From: Nematostella vectensis
Taxonomy: Eukaryota > Cnidaria > Anthozoa > Actiniaria > Edwardsiidae
DNA: 64,000 nt
NCBI RefSeq assembly: GCF_932526225.1
Contig: NC_064035.1
Location: 18,093,969 to 18,157,968 of the forward strand
Direction: 5' to 3'
Part shown: one piece after another, positions 50,892 through 63,467 of the stretch
How positions within the stretch are numbered: position 1 is the first letter of the stretch
How the letters are laid out: each line of letters opens with the position of its first letter
Position numbers and translations under genes: made by a program
Notes under the pieces: model-generated
The model's database searches: none
What the model was told of the DNA's origin: nothing
What the model saw: only the letters and a program-made list of their open reading frames with translations

Positions 50892-51265
50892 ACCGCGGTC
50901 ATCCTAGAACCTAATCCCTCAGAACCGAATCAGAACCTAAAAACGGTCAAGGGGGGGGGGGGGGGGGGTACTTAAAAATAATAATAAAAATACCTTTTTA
51001 ACGAGTAAAATCAGCTAGAATCGATGAAAAGGCATTATATAAATGGTTTCCTTAATTATTTATAGCAACTTCTGTAATTTGTGTGGATCCTAGACTAATG
51101 TCTGATTAGAACCCCTTGTCTGGTTTCTGGTTTTAGACGCTCGCAAATTTCTATCCAATCACAAGGAAATAGCAATAATATGCATTTCCTAAACGTTTCT
51201 ATACCGAATTTCTTCAGATAATGAACGGAAAACGACGCACATCGCTACGGTTGGTTGTGGTACGG
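50892..51265. mobile_element. truncated relative of the 35598 MULE-like element
   Basis: Starts ACCGCGGTCATCCTAGAACC. The interior GAGTAAAATCAGCTAGAA ... GATGAAAAGGCATTATA ... CCTAGACTAATG matches the 35598 element read on its other strand. A poly-G run lies at 50951-50968. I saw no matching right terminus. Confidence 0.6.
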
Positions 51266-51591
51266 CCGCCATATTGAATTTTTTTTAGACCTCCATCCAC
51301 AGGAAACCCAGTCAAATAAGCTAATTTGTATATGATTAGGTCACGTGTTTGCAAACCAAGAATAAAGCCAGTTTAGATGAAAGAAACTCCAGCACGATTC
51401 ATTCGCACTTCGAAGTAGTTTGATTATAAAGGATCCTTAAGAGTGAGTGTAGTAAAATGAAATTATGCCTCTAACCGTGACATCAAGTGTGTTTTTTACA
51501 CTGTTAACAGTCTAGGACTACTTCTTATTGGACTTCTATCAAAAGCTTTCTTAGTTTGCCTTTAAAGTGCGTTGATTATAAAGGGTTCTAA

Positions 51592-54500
51592 CTAATACAG
51601 ATCCGTATATTCCACCTTCGATGGTAGACCTTTGCCTGGGCGGTATGTTTGCCTGTGGTCATCTTCGCTGTCTTTTCGACTGAAGAGCTTCAGAGGCTGC
51701 AAGTAGAATTCTGGGATGACCTGTTTAGGTCTGTTCGTCTTGTACTCCTTGCGTAAAACCGCCAGCATCTCTTCTCGCTGTCGCGCGTGCTTTTCTTTAA
51801 GCTCCTGCGTCACCTTCATCGCTTGCTTGTGAAACCCGTCTAAAAACTTTCGAAACTCGAGGATGAGTCTGTTCTTCTTTTCCTTCAATCTCTGTTTATC
51901 TAAACATCGGACAGTAAAAAGCGTATTTATTAAAAATATTTATGTCACACCCCTGCAGATTGAAAAGATCCATATCCCATCCCTACAGATTAAAAAGAGC
52001 CAAATCCCATCCCTGCAGATTAAAAAGATCCATATCCTACATGACGGAAAAACATGACGTGACGCTTCCAATAAGCCCATTTCACATCGAATAAGGCGGA
52101 GAATTTCTCTGAGTACTTAGTAACTTATAGCAAACAAAATATCAAGTGCGACTTTTTTTAAATTGATGCGACTTTTTGTAAAGTGTCATTGAAATTTGAG
52201 CTTTTCGTCCCTGAACTGATACACAGGGTAATGATGATCAAGGAAAAATTATATTAAAAAGCCAAAACCTGGTTATGCCACTTCGGCCTCACGTTATTTG
52301 TGTATTGAAAATCAGTCCGTAATACAAGGAACCTATAGCCATTGTAATAAAATGTCTCCTCTATCTGGAATTGCGCGTTTTCCAGGTTTTTCCGTCACAT
52401 CTTCATATCCCATTATTGCAGACATAAAAATCCATATCCCCATTTGTTATGGAGCCGACATACAGAGAGTGGCGCACCTTTTGCGCGGTGTTCTTGTAAG
52501 CGAAGGTAGAGTTCCCATAGCAGGCCCAACGCCACAGCTCCCCCAAGGCAGTAGAGACTATACTTTAGCAACGCCCTGAAGACTGGGGACTGCGCATCGA
52601 ATAGACCGGTGGAGAACTCTTCGGCGTCTGAAACCATAGCTTTACCCTAAAAACAAAGACGCCAGATCAATAACTGCATAGCGTTATCCTAAAATCAAAG
52701 ACGCGACTAAACGCGTAGAGTTACAATTTATGCCGTTTTTACACTTGAGAGAAATGCGTTTACACTTGAAAACTTAACCTCGGTTGATCATTCAGCTGGA
52801 ACAGCGCCGGTGTTATCAATTTGAATTCTGAGGTCAAATTGCTGCTGCGATTATTGTGATTTTTCTGGCCGTTCTTTTTATTCTGTGGTGGCTTCTGCTT
52901 ACAAGACTCGCTATAATTCAAGATGATACTTTAGGGATCACCTTGCCTGATGTTTTCTTTTATGTTTGTCGTTTTCGTTGAATTGTTTGCGCTAGTACGT
53001 TAGGGATTCGTAGTCCCTTGACTTGAAAACTAGCTTGTTGTAAAGTATTGTGTAAAATGTCCAGCAAAATGCGCGGATCTCGAAAACATGTGGTAATCTC
53101 ATGACTAATCGAGAAATGACTGACATCTGAAAGCTGACAAGCTGACGAGAACAGTCAACAGATTTGCCTGTAACCTCGGTTGAGTACGCTTAACCATGCC
53201 TCTTGGAATGGTTGAGCTCAACCGAACCCAGGTTGTGGATCCTTTGTAATTGCCGGCACATTAGAGGCTATTTGTAGCGTGTTCACACACACTTCGAATC
53301 TAACCTAGGTTGGGTAGATACTCAACCAACCTAGGTTGGGTAGATACTCAACCTAGGTTGGAGCATTAGACGACAACAAACAAACAACAAGCAAGCCGCG
53401 ACAGATAATGCGGATTTCCTTGAATGGGCACATTAGTTAAGATCTGATGGATGGCTCGCCGCATGTCCCGACCCATGACCTCATTAAGACTTGCCCTACT
53501 GCCAAGAGCAACATGTGCAAGTGCATTATTTAAAGGAACCCAATTACCTCAAGTGCAACATACAAAGGAACCCCATTACCTCAAGTGCAACATACAAAGG
53601 AACCTCATTACCTCAAGTGCACCATACAAAGGAACCCCATTACCTCAAGTGCACCATACAAAGGAACCCCATTACCTCAAGTGCAACATACAAAGGAACC
53701 CCATTACCTCAAGTGCAACATACAAAGGAACCCCATTACCTCAAGTGCAACATACAAAGGAACCCCATTACCTCAAGTGCAACATACAAAGGAACCCCAT
53801 TACCTCAAGTGCATCATACAAAGGAACCCTATTACCTGAAGTGCATCATACAAAGGAACCCCATTACCTCAAGTGCATAATACAAAGGAACCCCATTACC
53901 TCAAGTGCATCCATACAAAGGAACCCCATTACCTGAAGTGCATCATACAAAGGAAGCCCATTACCTCAAGTGCAACATACAAAGGAACCCCATTACCTCA
54001 AGTGCAACATACAAAGGAGCCCCATTACCTCAAGTGCATCCATACAAAGGAACCCCATTACCTCAAGTGCATCATACAAAGGAACCCCATTACCTCAAGT
54101 GCATCATACAAAGGAACCCCATTACCTCAAGTGCATCATACAAAGGAACCCCATTACCTGAAGTGCATCATACAAAGGAACCCCATTACCTCAAGTGCAA
54201 CCATACAAAGGAACCCCATTACCTCAAGTGAATCATACAAAAGAACCCTATTACCTCAAGTGAATCATACAAAGGAGCCCCATTACCTCAAGTGCATCCA
54301 TACAAAGGAACCCCATTACCTCAAGTGCATCATACAAAGGAACCCCATTACCTCAAGTGCATCATACAAAGGAACCCCATTACCTCAAGTGCATCATACA
54401 AAGGAACCCCATTACTTGAAGTGCATCATACAAAGGAACCCCATTACCTCAAGTGCAACCATACAAAGGAACCCCATCACCTCAAGTGAATCATACAAAG

Positions 54501-57500
54501 GAACCCTATTACCTCAAGTGAATCATACAAAGGAACCCCATTACCTCAAGTGCATCATACAAAGGAAGCCCATTACCTGAAGTGCATCATACAAAGGAAC
54601 CCCATTACCTGAAGTGCATCATACAAAGGAACCCCATTACCTGAAGTGCATCATACAAAGGAACCCCATTACCTCAAGTGCATCATACAAAGGAACCCCA
54701 TTACCTGAAGTGCAACATACAAAGGAACCCCATTACCTGAAGTGCAACATACAAAGGAACCCTATTACCTCAAGTGCATCATACAAAGGAACCCCATTAC
54801 CTGAAGTGCATCATACAAAGGAACCCCATTACCTGAAGTGCAACATACAAAGGAACCCTATTACCTCAAGTGCATCATACAAAGGAACCCCATTACCTGA
54901 AGTGCATCATACAAAGGAACCCCATTACCTCAAGTGCATCATACAAAGGAACCCCATTACCTGAAGTGCATCATACAAAGGAACCCCATTACCTCAAGTG
55001 CATCATACAAAGGAACCCCATTACCTCAAGTGCATCATACAAAGGAACCCCATTACCTCAAGTGCATCATACAGAGGAACACCATTACCTCAAGTGCATC
55101 ATACAAAGGAACCCCATTACCTCAAGTGCATCATACAAAGGAACCCCATTACCTCAAGTGCATCATACAAAGGAACCTCGTTACCTGAAGTGCATCATAC
55201 AAAGGAACCCCATTACCTCAAGTGCATCATACAAAGGAACCCCATTACCTCAAGTGCATCATACAAAGGAACCCCATTACCTTAAGTGCATCATACAAAG
55301 GAACCCCATTACCTCAAGTGCATAACACAAAGGAACCCCATTACCTCAAGTGCACCATACAAAGGAACCCCATTACCTCAAGTGCAACATACAAAGGAAC
55401 CCCATTACCTCAAGTGCAACATACAAAGGAACCCCATTACCTCAAGTGCAACATACAAAGGAACCCCATTACCTCAAGTGCAACATACAAAGGAACCCCA
55501 TTACCTCAAGTGCATCATACAAAGGAACCCTATTACCTGAAGTGCATCATACAAAGGAACCCCATTACCTCAAGTGCATAATACAAAGGAACCCCATTAC
55601 CTCAAGTGCATCCATACAAAGGAACCCCATTACCTGAAGTGCATCATACAAAGGAAGCCCATTACCTCAAGTGCAACATACAAAGGAACCCCATTACCTC
55701 AAGTGCAACATACAAAGGAGCCCCATTACCTCAAGTGCATGAATACAAAGGAACCCCATTACCTCAAGTGCATCATACAAAGGAACCCCATTACCTCAAG
55801 TGCATCATACAAAGGAACCCCATTACCTCAAGTGCATCATACAAAGGAACCCCATTACCTGAAGTGCATCATACAAAGGAACCCCATTACCTCAAGTGCA
55901 ACCATACAAAGGAACCCCATTACCTCAAGTGAATCATACAAAGGAACCCTATTACCTCAAGTGAATCATACAAAGGAACCCCATTACCTCAAGTGCATCA
56001 TACAAAGGAAGCCCATTACCTGAAGTGCATCATACAAAGGAACCCCATTACCTGAAGTGCATCATACAAAGGAACCCCATTACCTGAAGTGCATCATACA
56101 AAGGAACCCCATTACCTCAAGTGCATCATACAAAGGAACCCCATTACCTGAAGTGCAACATACAAAGGAACCCCATTACCTGAAGTGCAACATACAAAGG
56201 AACCCTATTACCTCAAGTGCATCATACAAAGGAACCCCATTACCTGAAGTGCATCATACAAAGGAACCCCATTACCTGAAGTGCAACATACAAAGGAACC
56301 CTATTACCTCAAGTGCATCATACAAAGGAACCCCATTACCTGAAGTGCATCATACAAAGGAACCCCATTACCTCAAGTGCATCATACAAAGGAACCCCAT
56401 TACCTGAAGTGCATCATACAAAGGAACCCCATTACCTCAAGTGCATCATACAAAGGAACCCCATTACCTCAAGTGCATCATACAAAGGAACCCCATTACC
56501 TCAAGTGCATCATACAGAGGAACACCATTACCTCAAGTGCATCATACAAAGGAACCCCATTACCTCAAGTGCATCATACAAAGGAACCCCATTACCTCAA
56601 GTGCATCATACAAAGGAACCTCGTTACCTGAAGTGCATCATACAAAGGAACCCCATTACCTCAAGTGCATCATACAAAGGAACCCCATTACCTCAAGTGC
56701 ATCATACAAAGGAACCCCATTACCTTAAGTGCATCATACAAAGGAACCCCATTACCTCAAGTGCATAACACAAAGGAACCCCATTACCTCAAGTGCATAA
56801 CACAAAGGAACCCCATTACCTCAAGTGCATCATACAAAGGAACCCCATAACCTCGAGTGCATCATACAAAGGAACCCCATAACCTCGAGTGCATCATACA
56901 AAGGAACCCCATTACCTTAAGTGCATCATACAAAGGAACCTCGTTACCTGAAGTGCATCATACAAAGGAACCCCATTACCTCAAGTGCATCATACAAAGG
57001 AACCCCATTACCTGAAGTGCATCATACAAAGGAACCCCATTACCTCAAGTGCATCATACAAAGGAACCCCATTACCTCAACTGCATCATACAAAGGAACC
57101 CCATTACCTCAAGTGCATCATACAAAGGAACCCTATTACCTCAAGTGCATCATACAAAGGAACCCCATTACCTCAAGTGCACCATACAAAGGAACTCATT
57201 ACCTCAAGTGCATCATACAAAGGAACCCCATTACCTCAACTGCATCATACAAAGGAACCCCATTACCTTAAGTGCATCATACAAAGGAACCCCATTACCT
57301 CAAGTGCATCATACAAAGGAACCCCATTACCTCAAGTGCATCATACAAAGGAACCCCATTACCTCAAGTGCATCATACAAAGGAAGCCCATTACCTCAAG
57401 TGCATCACACAAAGGAACCCCATTACCTCAAGTGCATCATACAAAGGAACCCCATTACCTCAAGTGCATCATACAAAGGAACCCCATTACCTGAAGTGCA

Positions 57501-60500
57501 TCATACAAAGGAACCCCATTACCTCAAGTGCATCATACAAAGGAACCCCATTACCTCAAGTGCATCATACAAAGGAACCCCATTACCTTAAGTGCATCAG
57601 TGAGATTCTCGACGCGCGCAAACATAGCGGCTCTATTTTCTTGCATGAAGCCACGCGCACATTGGTATAACCGAGTCGAGTTCCGCGACAACACGATGCC
57701 ATAAGTTGACTTGTAATCGTAAACTCGCTGCACGCGGATCCTCGGACCTGCCGCCTCTAGTTTTTTTTTACGACTTCCCGCCTCGAATGCGTCCAAAATC
57801 ATCCCCCTGACTTGACCCGATGTGACCGCCGCCAACACTTGGTCGAAATTAGTGAAGTTGAGATCTAGAAGTAAAAGACTTTGTTACAAAAGGTCGCCTT
57901 ACTCCGCAGCACCGATGCAGAACAAACAACATTCTTCCAAGATAGAGTAACCAACCTACTTAACCGCGTGATAGACCGACCCGATTCTGACCCAGGCTAG
58001 CCAACTATCAACCACTAATGGCCTGTGAATTATTCAAATGTGAGGCGAATGACTTTCTTGTACAGACTCAGATACCTGTTGGGACTTTGGCGTTTTTTCG
58101 CAAAGCAAAGCGGAACTCAGGCGTATCCTTGATAACAGCAACCTAAAATGCAAAAAATATATTTATGTATATATTACTAAAATAATAAAAAATTCTGAAG
58201 TAATCGGACTTGAATGAGCAGCGCAATAATCAGATAACGATGTGCGGCGGCTGCTTTACCTCGTTCCATATAAGGATATACTGGCTTACGCGCTTGCTTT
58301 ACGTTGGTTCCATATAAGGATGTAGATTACGCGGCTGCTTTACCTTGGTTCCATATAAGGATATACTGGCTTACGCGGCTGCTTTACCTTGGTTCCATAT
58401 AAGGATATACTGGCTTACGCGGCTGATTTACCTTGGTTCCATATAAGGATGTACTGACTTACGCGGCTGCTTTACCTTGGTTCCATATAAGGATATACTG
58501 GCTTACGCGGCTGCTTTACCTTGGTTCCATATAAGGATATACTGCCTTACGCGGCTGCTTTACCTTATTGGTTCCATATAAGAATTTACTGGCTTAGGCG
58601 GCTGCTTTACCTTGGTTCCATATAAGGATAAACTGACTTACGCGGCTGATTTACCTTGGTTCCATATAAGGATGCACTGACTAACGCGGCTGCTTTACCT
58701 TAGTTCCATATAAGGATATACTGACTTACACGGCTGATTTACCTTGGTTCCATATAAGGATATACTGACTTACGCGGCTGATTTACCTTGGTTCCATATA
58801 AGGATATACTGACTTACGCGGCTGATTTACCTTATAAGGATATACTGGCTTACGCGGCTGATTTACCTTGGTTCCATATAAGGATATACTGGCTAAAGCG
58901 GCTGATTGACCTTATTGGTTCCATATAAGGATGTACTGTCTTACGCGGCTGATTTACCTTGGTTCCATATAAGGATGTACTGGCTTACGCGGCTGATTTA
59001 CCTTGGTTCCATATAAGGATATACTGGCTTACGCGGCTGATTTACCTTATTGGTTCCATATAAGGATATACTGACTTAAGCGGCTGATTGACCTTATTGG
59101 TTCCATATAAGGATGTACTGGCTTACGCGGCTGATTTACCTTATTGGTTCCATATAAGGATGTACTGACTTACGCGGCTGATTTACCTTGGTTCCATATA
59201 AGGATGTACTGGCTTAGGCGGCTGATTTACCTTGGTTCCATATAAGGATGTACTGACTTACGCGGCTGATTTACCTTGGTTCCATATAAGGATGTACTGG
59301 CTTAGGCGGCTGATTTACCTTGGTTCCATATAAGGATGTACTGGCTTACGCGGCTGATTTACCTTGGTTCCATATAAGGATGTACTGGCTTACGCGGCTA
59401 ATTTACCTTGGTTCCATATAAGGATATACTAGCTTACGCGGCTGCTTTACCTTATTGGTTCCATATAAGGATGTACTGGCTTACGCGGCTGATTTACCTT
59501 GGTTCCATATAAGGATGTACTGACTTACGCGGCTAATTTACCTTGGTTCCATATAAGGATGTACTGACTTACGCGGCTAATTTACCTTGGTTCCATATAA
59601 GGATATACTAGCTTACGCGGCTGCTTTACCTTATTGGTTCCATATAAGGATGTACTGACTTACGCGGCTGATTTACCTTGGTTCCATATAAGGATGTACT
59701 GGCTTACGCGGCTGATTTACCTTATTGGTTCCATATAAGGATGTACTGACTTACGCGGCTGATTTACCTTATTGGTTCCATATAAGGATATAATGACTTA
59801 CGCGGCTGATTTACCTTGGTTCCATATAAGGATGTACTGTCTTACGCGGCTGATTTACCTTGGTTCCATATAAGGATGTACTGTCTTACGCGGCTGATTT
59901 ACCTTGGTTCCATATAAGGATGTACTGTCTTACGCGGCTGATTTACCTTGGTTGCATATAAGGATGTACTGTCTTACGCGGCTGATTTACCTTGGTTCCA
60001 TATAAGGATGTACTGGCTTACGCGGCTGATTTACCTTGGTTCCATATAAGGATGTACTGACTTACGCGGCTGCTTTACCTTGGTTCCATATAAGGATATA
60101 CTGGCTTACGCGGCTGCTTTACCTTGGTTCCATATAAGGATATACTGGCTTACGCGGCTGCTTTACCTTATTGGTTCCATATAAGGATGTACTGTCTTAC
60201 GCGGCTGCTTTACCTTGGTTCCATATAAGGATATACTGGCTTACGCGGCTGATTTACCTTGGTTCCATATAAGGATATACTGACTTACGCGGCTGATTTA
60301 CCTTGGTTCCATATAAGGATGTACTGGCTTACGCGGCTGATTTACCTTATTGGTTCCATATAAGGATATAATGACTTACGCGGCTGCTTTACCTTATTGG
60401 TTCCATATAAGGATATAATGACTTACGCGGCTGATTTACCTTGGTTCCATATAAGGATGTACTGTCTTACGCGGCTGATTTACCTTGGTTCCATATAAGG

Positions 60501-63364
60501 ATGTACTGTCTTACGCGGCTGATTTACCTTGGTTCCATATAAGGATGTACTGTCTTACGCGGCTGATTTACCTTGGTTCCATATAAGGATGTACTGTCTT
60601 ACGCGGCTGATTTACCTTGGTTCCATATAAGGATGTACTGGCTTACGCGGCTGATTTACCTTGGTTCCATATAAGGATGTACTGGCTTACGCGGCTGATT
60701 TACCTTGGTTCCATATAAGGATGTACTGACTTACGCGGCTGCTTTACCTTGGTTCCATATAAGGATATACTGGCTTACGCGGCTGCTTTACCTTGGTTCC
60801 ATATAAGGATATACTGGCTTACGCGGCTGCTTTACCTTATTGGTTCCATATAAGGATGTACTGTCTTACGCGGCTGCTTTACCTTGGTTCCATATAAGGA
60901 TATACTGGCTTACGCGGCTGATTTACCTTGGTTCCATATAAGGATATACTGACTTACGCGGCTGATTTACCTTGGTTTCATATAAGGATGTACTGGCTTA
61001 CGCGGCTGATTTACCTTGGTTCCATATAAGGATGTACTGACTTAAGCGGCTGATTTATCTTATTGGTTCCATATAAGGATGTACTGTCTTACGCGGCTGA
61101 TTTACCTTGGTTCCAAATAAGGATATACTGGCTTAAGCGGCTGCTTTACCTTGGTTCCATATAAGGATGTACTGACTTAAGCGGCTGATTTATCTTATTG
61201 GTTCCATATAAGAATATACTGACTTACGCGGCTGATTTACCTTGGTTCCATATAAGGATATACTGGCTTACGCGGCTGATTTACCTTGGTTCCATATAAG
61301 GATGTACTGACTTAAGCGGCTGATTTATCTTATTGGTTCCATATAAGGATATACTGATTTACGCGGCTGATTTACCTTGGTTCCATATAAGGATATACTG
61401 ACTTACGCGGCTGATTGACCTTATTGGTTCCATATAAGGATGTACTGTCTTACGCGGCTGATTTACCTTGGTTCCATATAAGGATGTACTGGCTTCGAAG
61501 ACCATGACAGTTAGTGCGGTGCACACGGCACCATTCATGATTCCCCAGATTACCAGACCTAACATGACCCACACGATGGAAAAGAGCTTGGCGCGAAAAC
61601 TACAAGGGACACGGTCACCATACCTAAGAAAAGGAAAACACACGGAAGAAAAATAAGCTGCAGTTGTGTTGAGGAAGTTAAAATAAAATTAAGAAATAAT
61701 GTCATCCAAAAAACACAGTTACGGTGGGTTCTAATTATTATTTAAGTTATTCTACACACAAAGTACGCGGGGAATGCGTTCTGAAGTTCTCTTACTTTGG
61801 TACGTTTTTGAAAGGAGGCGAAAATGTTATGCTAGTAATGTAGTTTCTTTTAGGATGAGAACAAACTTTTAAAAAAAAGGGAGAAATACTGTGTAAAGTT
61901 TTAGTCAGAAGTTTGAGTCAATTGTTCGAAGTTGGGGATATTTGGAAATAACGGAACTTGTATACGATAAAAATATAATGTTCAGGTAATGCTTTCCTAA
62001 ATTAAAACTATTTTCAGATTGATCGGTTTTCGGAATATTATAGAGCTAAACGAAAAAAGCGCCCGAAATTTGAGTAACTTATTGTACACAGGGTATTGCT
62101 AGGTTTAGTGTCAGATGGAAACAATGTGGACTTGTCAACCTAATGTTGTCACGACAACAAGGTGGACTCACCCCAACGTCGTCATGGTGACAAACGCCCA
62201 CCAAAAACCGTTCCCGATGCCACCCACAAAAGAATGAGGAAACTGTTGAGAGTTGCTCGCCGTGTCCTGAAGAGAAAGAGATATCTCCGATGAATACAAG
62301 CATATGAATTCTCAACATTTGACCACTTTGTGGGTCACTGATTTAGTGAGGAGAAGGTTGGGGTTGATCACGTACCAGGAACCAGATGAGCATGCCAGCT
62401 AGCAGAGTAATGAGCATGGTAATGAGCATGTACGGCCACGTTGCCAGCAAAGAGTTCACAATCCGCTGACCGGTATTTTCGGGCACTGGCTGCAGTACGA
62501 TGTACGCGAACCCCGGGGAGTCGATGAGCGGGATGTACCGGTACGCGCCACTATAATACGTCTGCCAGTTCCAGCCATATATGGGGAAACTTAAGTCGCT
62601 GGCATTCCCTATTAGGGACTTCACGGCCTGGTCACTCGGCTGCATGGCGGGACCGCCGTTGCTATTGGTTACGAAGTCGACTTGGGAGTGGCCGTGTGAT
62701 TGACAGACATGACAGCATCTGACTGCCAAGTCGTTTAGGATAGGCCGGATGATGCCAGAGAAGTCTTTGTCTACGTAGGGCGGAAACATGCGATAGTTGG
62801 TGGTCAAGCGCTGTTCGCAGCGACATGTTTCTGAAAATGATATAATCTTGGTGAGAATATTTTTGGCCTTTCTGATCATCATTGATAGAGCAACGGCGAT
62901 TGGCAGTTGTTCGAAAATTTTGCCATAATAGTTTGTTTTAGACTTAAAGTCTCTTCCATTCAGTATAGGGACCGTGTAAAAAGTGCATGGCTAGTGTTTC
63001 TATGACATCTGGTGGGTTAGCGTATAAACACTCTCCTTTGAACGGAATTAATTGCACGTACCCCCATCAGCAGCTCCTTTAGGCCCGTCCCCGAATCGTG
63101 TGAACCCGGACACTTCCACGCGGTACTTGCCAAACATCTCGAGGCCCGTGATGGTCTTACGGAGGGTATCCTTCCTGACGGTGACGTGCCTAGGGACAGC
63201 ATGCTTTACGGCTTGTTTCCCTATCGTCAGCGGGGTGTAGGTCAGCCTGTAGCCCATCAAGGTGTCAAACTTTGATTTGAGTTGAACAGGGTCCCATGAT
63301 ACTACGATTGAGGAGATAGTAACGAAGCTTTCCACTGTGATGTTGCCAGGTGCTACTTGTAAAC
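51592..63364 (-). CDS. ionotropic-glutamate-receptor-like channel with FN3 domain and K+-channel selectivity filter
   Basis: Eight exons on the minus strand: 63062-63364, 62376-62830, 62172-62266, 61467-61623, 58076-58142, 57587-57864, 52478-52646, 51592-51899 (TAG). All phases join. Order: FN3; S1 lobe (LTTNYRMFPPYV, YIPLIDSPGFAYIVLQP); M1 (WPYMLITMLITLLAGML); P-loop GNGFWWAFVTMTTLG/YGDRVP; M2 (SIVWVMLGLVIWGIMNGAV); S2 lobe (VAAVTSGQVRGMILDA, YDYKSTYGIVLSRNS); M3 (YCLGGAVALGLLWELYL); Lys/Glu-rich coiled-coil-like tail. TTLGYGD is the K+ filter signature, so a ligand-gated K+ channel of GluR0 type is inferred. There is no N-terminal ATD. The 5' end is incomplete: the acceptor at 63365-63366 implies an upstream exon, probably beyond the window; a Met at 63467 in frame lacks a signal peptide. 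Two introns hold minisatellites. Confidence 0.85.
51950..52450 (-). repeat. short ~33-bp repeat split by a 350-bp insertion (channel intron)
   Basis: Three copies of AGATTAAAAAGATCCATATC then CCATCCCTGC lie at about 51955-52040. A related stretch, CATATCCCATTATTGCAGAC then ATAAAAATCCATATCC, lies at 52404-52440. Between them sits sequence bounded by TGACGGAAAAAC and its complement GTTTTTCCGTCA, as expected for a MITE inserted into a small tandem array. Confidence 0.5.
52647..53514 (-). other. channel intron, part before the 32-bp minisatellite
   Basis: Contains repeated AACCTCGGTTGA (52776, 53173) and, at about 53300-53360, three AACCTAGGTTGG palindromes separated by GTAGATACTC. It is probably a decayed foldback element. 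No ORF. Confidence 0.4.
53515..57600 (-). repeat. minisatellite, 32-bp unit, containing the S2 exon splice donor of the channel gene
   Basis: About 127 units. On the gene strand the unit is ATGCACTTGAGGTAATGGGG then TTCCTTTGTATG. The real exon end at 57587 is GATGCACTTAAG/gtaatgggg, so the first unit contains exon and donor. Almost every unit keeps AG/GTAATG. There is a higher-order duplication: about 54.54-55.32 kb recurs at +1443 bp and about 53.6-54.2 kb at +1701 bp. Long open frames in all phases are by-products of the 32-bp period. Confidence 0.95.
57865..58240 (-). other. channel region between the two minisatellites
   Basis: Contains the short S2a exon (58076-58142) and its flanking intron sequence. 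Otherwise unique. Confidence 0.6.
58241..61495 (-). repeat. minisatellite, 44-bp unit, containing the M2 exon splice donor of the channel gene
   Basis: About 73 units, with a 47-bp variant carrying an extra ATT. On the gene strand the unit reads CAGTACATCCTTATATGGAA then CCAAGGTAAATCAGCCGCGT AAGC. The real exon ends CCAGTACATCC..ACCAAG/gtaaatcag at 61467, identical to the units, so about 27 coding bases and the donor were copied. Blocks near 59.79-60.2 kb recur at about +626 to +670 bp. The edge near 58.25-58.3 kb is degenerate. Confidence 0.95.
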
Positions 63365-63467
63365 CTGAAAGACGAAACAATCCCGTGCTATATAGGCTAC
63401 CCATATGTACCCACTCCACAGGGGGGTTCTGCTCATGTGGCGAGAGTGGCTCAACTCCGGTTGACAT

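Noticed and set aside
53451-57670. Dozens of overlapping ORFs with repeated KEPHYLKC / QRNPITSS peptides
   Set aside because: By-products of the 32-bp minisatellite, which lies in an intron of the opposite-strand channel gene.
53515-61495. CRISPR-like regular repeats
   Set aside because: Units are contiguous with no unique spacers, and the context is an animal intron.
63365-63467. Met at 63467 as the start of the channel protein
   Set aside because: It is in frame, but there is a strong acceptor at 63365-63366 and no signal peptide, so an upstream exon is more likely. It cannot be excluded.
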